A DNA stretch of 48,413 nt from Planctomycetota bacterium (GTDB lineage: Bacteria; Planctomycetota; Phycisphaerae; Phycisphaerales; SM1A02). Below, one piece after another: positions 42,366-48,413 of this stretch. The notes under the pieces were generated by a model. It did no database searches and was not told the origin of the DNA. It saw only the letters and a program-made list of their open reading frames with translations. The stretch is from contig VGYQ01000011.1 of NCBI GenBank assembly GCA_016872915.1, forward strand, positions 1 to 48,413. The letters run 5' to 3'. Position 1 is the first letter of the stretch, and each line of letters starts with the position of its first letter. A program made the position numbers and the translations under genes.

Positions 42366-42491
42366 GAACCAACCCTTCACACGAACCACCGCGCCATCGA
42401 GCGCATACTTCCATTCCTCATCGTTGACCGAACAACATCGTTTCCTGACCAACATCATCCAAACACCAACACTTTTTTTGAAGGAGTATCC
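42366..42491 (+). promoter_or_regulatory. G-poor, C/A-rich leader of rpsF
   Basis: About 125 nt between pth and rpsF, poor in G and rich in ACC and AAC steps, with GAACCAACC (42366-42374) and GAACCACC resembling the rplY leader repeat, then T7 (42473-42479) and AAGGAG (42481-42486). No S6-S18 binding hairpin was recognised. Confidence 0.45.
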
Positions 42492-42929
42492 ATGTCTGCC
42501 ACCACCACATCGTCCGCCACCCGTCAATACGAGGGGCTCTTCCTCTTCCCGCAGGCAGTCACCGCCGACCTCGATGCGGCGACCGAGCATGTCCGCGAGT
42601 CAATTACCCGCCACGGCGGCGAAATCGTCAGTCTTGTGAAATGGGATGAACGCAAACTCGCCTTCGATATCCGGGGCAACAAGCGAGGCGTCTACTTCCT
42701 TGCCTATTTCAATGCGCCGCCATCGATCGTGGCCTTGATTGAGCGCGACTGCAACCTGTCGGAGCGCATGCTGCGTGCGCTGATCGTTCGTGCAGATCAC
42801 CTCTCGCCCGAGCAGATGAAAGATGCTGAGGGACAGGCGAAACTTGCACTGGAGGCAAAGCTGCGCCGTCAGGCACCCGAGGGCGTGGAGGGCGAGGGCG
42901 AACAGGGCCCTGCCCCGACCATGGATTGA
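42492..42929 (+). CDS. rpsF: 30S ribosomal protein S6, 145 aa
   Basis: Ribosomal protein S6, partner of S18 on the 30S platform. RQYEGLFLFPQAVT, HGGEIVSLVKWDERKLAFDIRG and KRGVYFLAYFNA give the S6 ferredoxin-like fold. The C-terminal tail is charged (GVEGEGEQGPAP). Strong AAGGAG. rpsF is followed by ssb as usual, but the customary rpsR and rplI are missing from this locus. Confidence 0.96.
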   Translation: MSATTTSSATRQYEGLFLFPQAVTADLDAATEHVRESITRHGGEIVSLVKWDERKLAFDIRGNKRGVYFLAYFNAPPSIVALIERDCNLSERMLRALIVRADHLSPEQMKDAEGQAKLALEAKLRRQAPEGVEGEGEQGPAPTMD

Positions 42930-42955
42930 CGCTGACCCTCGAGGGCCGGTGGCGA

Positions 42956-42984
42956 CCGAACCGTGTGCGGCGCTCACGGTTCGG
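42956..42984 (+). terminator. 10-bp hairpin between rpsF and ssb
   Basis: CCGAACCGTG and CACGGTTCGG form a perfect 10-bp stem with a 9-nt loop, 26 nt after the rpsF stop. There is no immediate T-tract (a T6 run comes at 43029-43034), so it may be a terminator-like or processing structure. Confidence 0.5.
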
Positions 42985-43032
42985 AGATGTGGCGTGGAAT
43001 GCAAACCGCTTCAGGAAATTCTTCCCTCTTTT

Positions 43033-43060
43033 TTGATGTGGGGCGTGAAGGAGCTAGGAT
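43033..43060 (+). promoter_or_regulatory. Candidate ssb promoter
   Basis: TTGATG (43033-43038) and TAGGAT (43055-43060) with a 16-nt spacer, each 4/6 to consensus. It lies between the rpsF-distal hairpin and the AGGAGG ribosome site at 43068-43073. Confidence 0.45.
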
Positions 43061-43081
43061 CGGGCGCAGGAGGACAGAACG

Positions 43082-43510
43082 ATGGCGAGTTACAACAAAG
43101 TATTTCTGATGGGCAATCTGACACGAGACGTGGAGCTCCGCAGCATCACGGGCGGGCAACAGGTGGCGGAGATTGGGCTGGCAGTGAACCGCCGCTACCG
43201 CACCAAGGAAGGCGAAGACCGTGAAGAAACAACCTTCGTCGACTGCGAAGCGTGGGGGCGCACGGCCGAAGTGATGAAGCAGTACCTCTCGAAGGGGCGT
43301 CCCGTCTTCGTGGAAGGTCGGCTGAAGCTCGACCAGTGGACGGACAAGGACGGCTCCAAGCGCTCCAAGATGCGAGTGGTCATCGAGAACTTTCAGTTCA
43401 TCGGCGGCCCTGCAGGCGAGGGCGGATCGCGCGGGACAGGTGCCGGCAAGACGACATCCGTGGCCCACGACAGCCACACGCCGACGGGTGACGAAGACAT
43501 TCCGTTCTGA
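43082..43510 (+). CDS. ssb: Single-stranded DNA-binding protein, 142 aa
   Basis: OB-fold tetrameric ssDNA-binding protein. YNKVFLMGNLTRDVELR, AEIGLAVNRRYR, FVDCEAWGRTAEVMKQYLSK and VFVEGRLKLDQW form the OB fold (~1-107). A Gly-rich linker then ends in the acidic tip DEDIPF that recruits replication and repair partners. AGGAGG 8 nt before the ATG. Length is normal. Confidence 0.97.
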   Translation: MASYNKVFLMGNLTRDVELRSITGGQQVAEIGLAVNRRYRTKEGEDREETTFVDCEAWGRTAEVMKQYLSKGRPVFVEGRLKLDQWTDKDGSKRSKMRVVIENFQFIGGPAGEGGSRGTGAGKTTSVAHDSHTPTGDEDIPF

Positions 43511-43549
43511 CATCAAACGGTGGAAGCGCTTTCCGAAAGCGCTCTGATG
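43511..43549 (+). terminator. Palindromic hairpin after ssb
   Basis: AGCGCTTT (43525-43532) and AAAGCGCT (43536-43543) form an 8-bp stem with a CCG loop, and CATCA/TGATG (43511-43515, 43545-43549) can extend it. It begins right after the ssb stop. No T-tract follows. Confidence 0.5.
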
Positions 43550-43616
43550 AAGGGCTTCGTCTGCCGCATCCGAGTTGGCGATGCTGTCATCGCGTCATGA
43601 CCAGGTCGGAAGGGGC

Positions 43617-43622
43617 TACCCT
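43617..43622 (+). promoter_or_regulatory. -10-like TAnnnT hexamer before the metB-like gene
   Basis: TACCCT ends 6 nt before the ATG at 43629. A GGAAGGGG stretch lies just upstream (43608-43615) but is too far from the ATG for an ordinary ribosome site. Confidence 0.35.
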
Positions 43623-43628
43623 GTCTGC

Positions 43629-44858
43629 ATGACATCGCATGATCACTCGTCGAACGCACATGGCCACCCGAGGCTCGGTCTCGAGAGCCGCTGCATTCAT
43701 GGAGGGCAGTCACCAGACCCGACCACGGGAGCCGTGATGCCTCCGATCTACACATCGTCGACTTTCATCCAAGAGTCGCCGGGCGTGCACAAGGGTTACG
43801 AGTATTCCCGAAGTCACAATGTCACGCGCTTCGCGTTTGAGCGCTGCATTGCGAACCTCGAGTCGAGCGGACTCACAGAGGTACAGGACCGTACGTCTGG
43901 AGGCTTTGCGTTCGCGAGCGGCCTTGCTGCGATCGGTACCTGTCTTGAGCTGCTGGATGCAGGCGCCACCGTGCTCTGCATGGATGATGTCTACGGCGGC
44001 ACAAACCGTTTGCTGCAGCGTGTCCGCAAGCGATCGCAGGGACTGCAGGTCACATTTGCCGACCTCGGCAGCACGGAGAGTCTGGAGCGTGCCGTTGCAG
44101 CCGCACGTCCCGCCATGATCTGGGCGGAAACACCATCCAATCCAACCCTCAAGATTGTGGATGTGCAGGCACTCGCCCGCATCGGACAAGCATGCGGGGC
44201 AATCACGGTCGTGGACAACACCTTCGCATCGCCGATGCTGCAGCGCCCGCTCGAGCATGGCATTGACATCGTCATGCACTCCGCCACCAAGTACCTCGGT
44301 GGACACAGCGATGTGGTCGGTGGCTGCCTTGTGACATCTCGTCCACAGTTGGCGGAGCGACTTCGTTTCATGCAAAACGCCATCGGTAGCGTGCTTGGTC
44401 CATTCGACGCCTATCTCGCGCTCCGTGGCGTCAAGACGCTTGCCGTGCGTATGCGTCGGCACTGTTCCTCCGCCATGCAGATTGCGCGTCATCTTGAAAA
44501 GCATGCCGCTGTGGAGCGAGTGGTCTATCCAGGACTCCCGTCGCATCCGCATCACGCGCTGGCTGCACGGCAGATGCAACTTGCCGGCGAACCTGCATAC
44601 GGCGGCATGATCACGATCCATCTGCGTGGTGGCATCGCCGAGAGCCGCCGCTTCCTTGAGCGCGTTCGCATCTTTGCGCTGGCTGAGAGTCTCGGTGGCG
44701 TCGAGAGCTTGATTGAGCACCCAGCCATCATGACTCACGCAAGCGTGCCAGCAAATGAGCGCGCACAACTTGGCATCAGCGACTCTCTCGTCAGACTCTC
44801 CGTCGGCATCGAAGAGGTGAAGGATCTGATCGAAGATCTGGATCAGGCGCTGCGCTGA
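43629..44858 (+). CDS. Cys/Met metabolism PLP enzyme (cystathionine gamma-synthase/lyase type), 409 aa
   Basis: Fold-type I PLP enzyme of the transsulfuration family. TSSTFIQESPGVHKGYEYSR with the Tyr/Arg phosphate contacts, FASGLAAI, ETPSNPTLKI, VVDNTFASP, and the Schiff-base Lys221 in HSATKYLGGHSDVV. The C-terminal AESLGGVESLIEHPAIMTH and SVGIEEVKDLIEDL are typical. Gamma-synthase (metB) and gamma-lyase cannot be separated reliably by motif. The start at 43629 (MTSHDHSS) is favoured over an ATG at 43575, which would overlap the ssb-distal hairpin region and add 18 residues without conservation. Confidence 0.9.
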   Translation: MTSHDHSSNAHGHPRLGLESRCIHGGQSPDPTTGAVMPPIYTSSTFIQESPGVHKGYEYSRSHNVTRFAFERCIANLESSGLTEVQDRTSGGFAFASGLAAIGTCLELLDAGATVLCMDDVYGGTNRLLQRVRKRSQGLQVTFADLGSTESLERAVAAARPAMIWAETPSNPTLKIVDVQALARIGQACGAITVVDNTFASPMLQRPLEHGIDIVMHSATKYLGGHSDVVGGCLVTSRPQLAERLRFMQNAIGSVLGPFDAYLALRGVKTLAVRMRRHCSSAMQIARHLEKHAAVERVVYPGLPSHPHHALAARQMQLAGEPAYGGMITIHLRGGIAESRRFLERVRIFALAESLGGVESLIEHPAIMTHASVPANERAQLGISDSLVRLSVGIEEVKDLIEDLDQALR

Positions 44859-44883
44859 GTTGGTCGGAATGCTTGTCAGTCCA

Positions 44884-47532
44884 TCATGGGCTTGGCGCCG
44901 ACTGAAAGGGCTGGGCAGTCCAACCCTGTCCAGCGCTCCACCGACTTCGCTGCTGATCCGCACCAAACACCTCTGAGGCGGTGCCGAGCGGTGCATCCGA
45001 GAGCGGCGCGTCGCCCCCCAGCAGAATCGCGTCAGACCACCTGCGCCGATCGGGTGCCAGAAGTGCGAGTTCGATGCCGAGGAGTGCCTGTTCCACCGGC
45101 AGATCAAGTGTGGGTGGTGTTGCGTTCACATGCTGCTGTGCCAACTTTTCAACAGCTGCTGGGCCACCTGGCACGCTCAACATGACGCGGTCAAAAAGTG
45201 AACGCACTGCATCGCTCTTCAAGCGTTCCAGTGCCTTGCGACCAAGGCCACGGCGAATATTGGTGATGACATCGACAACCCCCTGCCTTGCCACGAGGCT
45301 GGCTGCGGACGGATCGAGCACAGAAGTATTCAGAGCCGTCACTCGTGCCGGACTCCACCGCTGCGCTGCAGCGCTCCACTCTGCAGCAGCGGAGGCACCA
45401 CTCGGAGTCTTGGGCTGCAGCGCAGCAAGCCCGAGTGCGCTCGATGCGGCATATTCGGTTGGATGGAGTGTGGCGGCGAGTGCATAGAGCTGTGCGGCAA
45501 GCCGGAGGGAGTCGACCGAACTGTCCGCATCGGCGACTTCCTCGGCCAGCAGGAAATATGCATCGGGTCGCTGCGGATCGAGCTGCGCGAGTCGCGATGC
45601 CCATCGGTCTTGCACCGCAGACTCGAGTGGCCGATCCCACCCGTAGTCCATGAGTGTCGGCATCGGATCCGTCCTCTCATCACGAAGCTTTGTCACGCCG
45701 AGTTGGAGCGCATCGATTTCGAGCAAGGCACGTGCGTTCACCAGCGCTTGCCCAAGCGCACTGGCACTCTCGCGCCGATCGGACTGCGCCCGACCGACCA
45801 CATTCCGAATTCGCTCTCGATCCGCAGGACGCCGAGTCGCCACCAGTGCGGCCTGTTCATGCAGCAGTGCCGTGCCAGTCTGGACAAGCGCTGCAAGCAC
45901 TCGCTGCGTCTGGAGACGGACAGCTGCTTTCCTTTCCCCACCCCGCGTCCCAAGCATGCGAAGCGCATCCACCGCATCGGCCCTCTCCACGTTCGTCAGT
46001 CCGCGCGTCCTGAGAAGACGAATCGTCACCTCGCGGACCGCTTCGTCGAGTTGCGGAATCCGCGATCCGCGCATCTCCAGAATGCGACGCACAAGCGCCG
46101 CACGAGCCGCCACCGACCCACCAGCACCGGCGGGATCGACTCCGCTGAGCGCGCGGATCATCGGCTGCAGGGAAAGATCCGTCACACACTCTTGGAAGCG
46201 CTCATCCACCGCCTCAAGCACATCCAGGGCATCGGAGCCGCGGTCCACCAAGATCGCTTGCGCAAGTGTCCGACTTCCGCGCGAAGGTCCCCGCAGTGCT
46301 TCCTGGACCAACACTCTCGCATCCAAAGGCCCTGCCGGCTCCGGCCGCGTTCGATAGGAACGAAGCAGCGCCAAGCGCCCATCATTTCCTCCGCGCTGCT
46401 GCTCAAGTGCCTTCTTGAGTTGACCATCCTCCGCCCCGCTCTTTCTCGCTCGCGGCGTTGGCATCGCAGGAACCTTGATGACTGCATCGGTCGGCAGCGT
46501 GTCCAGCAGCGACTGTGCACTACGGTCCTGACCTGCCTCCAGTTGTACGGCAGCCTGATGAACGGCAAGCATGCGTTCAAGTGCAATCAGCTGCCGCAGC
46601 GGCTCCGCAAGCGGATCACGATCGTTCCGAAGCGAATCGATGTCGATATCAAACACGGCGCGCGCGGTTCGCTGCCAACGATCCCGAAGTAAACGAGCCG
46701 CCTCATTGACACGCGGGACGGGTGGCTCGCTCTTCCCCTGCAGTGGCGGCTCGTCACGCATGCCAACGGTTGTCGCCTGTGCCGCAACCTCGATCGCTGG
46801 CTTCGGCGCAGGCGGCGTGCCCTTCGGCGGTGTTCGCGGCGCTTCCACGGCTTGCTCGTGTGCGCGCTCCGCGTCCTCTGCAGATGCTCGCAGGGAAGCT
46901 GCCGCATCTGCCTCAACCTGCTGCGCCTCGCGCAACTTCCCGCGCAGCACAATCACCTCGACAACAAGCCCAAGAAGCGACCCAACGACCAGCAGCGGCA
47001 GGAGCCACTTCGCGCGGCGAATGCGCGGCGCGTCCACTTCACCAAGGGCCATGGAATGCTGACTCATCGCCTCCACTTGCGCTTCGACAGCCCGAGCACT
47101 CCCCGACCGCAGCACGCCAAGCGATGGTCGCTTCGCAAGCAGACGCGCCACATGCAAGTGTGCACGGCGGCGATCACGCCGCAGCAGAATTGTGGCTGCA
47201 ATCAGATCGGGCGCTGGCTGATCCACGGTATTCGAGGCATGGGGCACAGCAGCTCGGACGGAGGCTGACGTTGCGAATGCAGTGCGCGATGGAGGAAGTG
47301 TTTCGAGAACGCCCGGAGCAGGTGCAAGCAGGATTCGACGCACCGCATCCTGCAATTCACGGCGTGCGTTCAACACCATGTCCGGCGGAACACCAATCTC
47401 TTGGTCGACTGCGTGCAGGCGGGCGCGAAGGGCGTTGGTCACTTCCACGCCGCTCGCGCCGACTTGCACACCAAGAAGCGCGTGGTCATCACAGGACAGC
47501 GGAAGCCGCAGTAGTCGCCGTGCCGCGCTCAT
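44884..47532 (-). CDS. Membrane-anchored helical-repeat protein with J-like N-terminus, 882 aa, function unknown
   Basis: Not assigned to a known family. Residues ~10-70 (DDHALLGVQVGASGVEVTNA...DAVRRILL) have the 'LLGV...s..ev..A...' spacing seen at the start of J-domain-like modules but lack an HPD tripeptide. A Pro/Ser/Ala linker follows, then one transmembrane helix (175-197, KWLLPLLVVGSLLGLVVEVIVL), a coiled coil (~198-230) and a Pro/Lys linker. About 600 residues of short paired helices then follow, rich in Arg/Leu/Ala (LLRSYRTRPEPAGP, VREVTIRLLRTRGLTNVERA), of HEAT/TPR-like character. So the N-terminus is cytoplasmic and the repeat domain is periplasmic, or the reverse. ATGA-coupled to the upstream gene. 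Converges on metB with a 25-nt gap. Confidence 0.75.
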   Translation of the reverse strand: MSAARRLLRLPLSCDDHALLGVQVGASGVEVTNALRARLHAVDQEIGVPPDMVLNARRELQDAVRRILLAPAPGVLETLPPSRTAFATSASVRAAVPHASNTVDQPAPDLIAATILLRRDRRRAHLHVARLLAKRPSLGVLRSGSARAVEAQVEAMSQHSMALGEVDAPRIRRAKWLLPLLVVGSLLGLVVEVIVLRGKLREAQQVEADAAASLRASAEDAERAHEQAVEAPRTPPKGTPPAPKPAIEVAAQATTVGMRDEPPLQGKSEPPVPRVNEAARLLRDRWQRTARAVFDIDIDSLRNDRDPLAEPLRQLIALERMLAVHQAAVQLEAGQDRSAQSLLDTLPTDAVIKVPAMPTPRARKSGAEDGQLKKALEQQRGGNDGRLALLRSYRTRPEPAGPLDARVLVQEALRGPSRGSRTLAQAILVDRGSDALDVLEAVDERFQECVTDLSLQPMIRALSGVDPAGAGGSVAARAALVRRILEMRGSRIPQLDEAVREVTIRLLRTRGLTNVERADAVDALRMLGTRGGERKAAVRLQTQRVLAALVQTGTALLHEQAALVATRRPADRERIRNVVGRAQSDRRESASALGQALVNARALLEIDALQLGVTKLRDERTDPMPTLMDYGWDRPLESAVQDRWASRLAQLDPQRPDAYFLLAEEVADADSSVDSLRLAAQLYALAATLHPTEYAASSALGLAALQPKTPSGASAAAEWSAAAQRWSPARVTALNTSVLDPSAASLVARQGVVDVITNIRRGLGRKALERLKSDAVRSLFDRVMLSVPGGPAAVEKLAQQHVNATPPTLDLPVEQALLGIELALLAPDRRRWSDAILLGGDAPLSDAPLGTASEVFGADQQRSRWSAGQGWTAQPFQSAPSP

Positions 47533-48413
47533 CGCGCCCCCCCCCCAGTGACGCCGAGTTGCAGCGCCACCTGTGCCAAGCGCTGTCCCGCCTTTCCCGG
47601 CCCCCAGTCAGGAATCAGCACGACGTGCTGCCGAAGAATCGCGCGTGCCTCATCCGGGTTCTGGCGAGCGAGCAGCTCGCACAAATCCGCCTTGCGTTCA
47701 AACCACTCGTCCGAACGCGAAGGGAGCGATCCCACCAACCGCCCAAGTGCCTCGAAGGCGACATCAAACTGACCGCACGCGATCGCAGCGTCCGCAAGCA
47801 TAGAAAAACCCTGCGCATCGTCTGGACGTTGCTTCAGGATCTCTCGTGCCACGTCCATCGCCTCGCGCGCGAGTGATTGTGCATTCAGCTCCGGTGGAAG
47901 CGCACCGCCCTCCGAAGCTGCCTCGCGCAGCGAGCGTGCACACTGAAGCAGTGAGGTTCCCAGTTGCACTTCCGCACCCTGGATTCGTGCAGGATCCTTC
48001 GATGCAAGCGCCAGAGTCATGAGTTGCCTCCGAGCAGCAACGATGCTCCCCCGCAACTGCGCCACCTCAGCGGGTCGGATAGAAGAAGAAAGCAGCAGTG
48101 CCTCCGCACCACGAATCAATGTGGTCTCAGCGATGCCCCGCCATGGTGAATCGCCCGCGCGACGAACACTCTCGATTGCCCGCTGCATCCCGACTCGGTC
48201 GCGGTCCGAGACGGCGAGCGAGAGCCTCCGCAGCGCAAGCTCTGCGCGAATTGCAGTCGGTTCCTTCCCCTCCGCAAACTTTGTAGCCACGAGAGCGAGA
48301 ATCTCGCGTGCCTTCTCACGCTCGAGCACCACGGGGTCCAAGGCAGCCTCAAGCTGCTGCCGCAGGACGATGTCCATGCTCTCAGGCGGCCAGCGGTCTG
48401 CCGATACCGGATC
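47529..48413 (-). CDS. TPR-like helical protein, 5' end cut by the window edge (294 aa visible)
   Basis: Function unknown. The frame is open to the window edge: twelve codons (DPVSADRWPPES) precede the first ATG at 48377, so the true start lies beyond the window or is that ATG. The visible part is all-alpha with TPR-style repeats, clearest at SLAREAMDVAREILKQRP and QGFSMLADAAIACGQFDVA, then DEWFERKADLCELLARQNPDEA. No membrane segment is visible. The 3' end contains a G10 tract (plus-strand C10 at 47537-47546) that encodes TGGGAR just before the TGA, which overlaps the next gene's ATG (47529-47532). The pair is clearly cotranscribed. Confidence 0.72.
   Translation of the reverse strand, partial: DPVSADRWPPESMDIVLRQQLEAALDPVVLEREKAREILALVATKFAEGKEPTAIRAELALRRLSLAVSDRDRVGMQRAIESVRRAGDSPWRGIAETTLIRGAEALLLSSSIRPAEVAQLRGSIVAARRQLMTLALASKDPARIQGAEVQLGTSLLQCARSLREAASEGGALPPELNAQSLAREAMDVAREILKQRPDDAQGFSMLADAAIACGQFDVAFEALGRLVGSLPSRSDEWFERKADLCELLARQNPDEARAILRQHVVLIPDWGPGKAGQRLAQVALQLGVTGGGAR

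Noticed and set aside
1-48413. CRISPR arrays, insertion sequences, toxin-antitoxin or restriction systems
   Set aside because: No regularly spaced repeats, no transposase or nuclease-methylase signatures and no long inverted repeats were found on either strand.

Overview
The window is GC-rich, densely coding chromosomal DNA from a diderm bacterium with no phage, IS, CRISPR or plasmid signature. The gene content suggests a planctomycete-like organism, possibly Phycisphaerae. The clues are a staphyloxanthin-type C30 carotenoid gene set, giant AsmA-like and LptC-like envelope proteins, a GlmU lacking its acetyltransferase half, and an intact mrdA-rodA peptidoglycan operon. The taxonomic assignment is inference; no rRNA is present. 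I find 38 protein-coding genes or gene parts and one tRNA.

Layout: (1) 2-4911: valS, a TPR lipoprotein-like gene and a pteridine-reductase-like SDR. (2) 4972-13544: five genes coupled by 4-nt stop/start overlaps (AsmA-like giant, LOG-family nucleotide hydrolase, lipoprotein, CDP-alcohol phosphatidyltransferase, trpB). (3) 13462-16769: a divergent pair, a secreted endonuclease/exonuclease/phosphatase-family protein and an MsbA-type ABC exporter. (4) 16705-24229: carotenoid locus. On the minus strand lie aldehyde dehydrogenase, crtP-like, PlsC-type acyltransferase and crtQ-like glycosyltransferase. Divergent from them are crtN-like and a tryptophan 2,3-dioxygenase. (5) 24241-32442: LptC-like giant, CPBP protease and rpsT on minus; a membrane coiled-coil protein with a perfect EF-hand loop, an LpxL-like acyltransferase and two uncharacterised genes on plus. 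(6) 32476-38560: mrdA-rodA-rsmG operon, divergent ychF, then aat. (7) 38561-39129: a gene-free, hairpin-rich stretch followed by tRNA-Gln(UUG). (8) 39156-44858: housekeeping run glmU(N-terminal)-prs-rplY-pth-rpsF-ssb and a metB-like gene. (9) 44884-48413: two coupled, uncharacterised helical-repeat genes on minus, the upstream one cut by the window edge.

Together the envelope genes (AsmA-like, LptC-like, LpxL-like, MsbA-type, PssA-like, PBP2/RodA, GlmU-N) describe construction of a Gram-negative-type cell wall and outer membrane. The carotenoid block probably makes a glycosylated, acylated C30 apocarotenoic acid pigment, though its synthase lies elsewhere. The most distinctive signals are a TAnnnT hexamer 6-13 nt before the start codon of at least nine genes without a Shine-Dalgarno (suggesting leaderless transcripts), the hairpin-rich non-coding stretch before tRNA-Gln, and two EF-hand-like loops embedded in unexpected proteins (the coiled-coil protein and PBP2).
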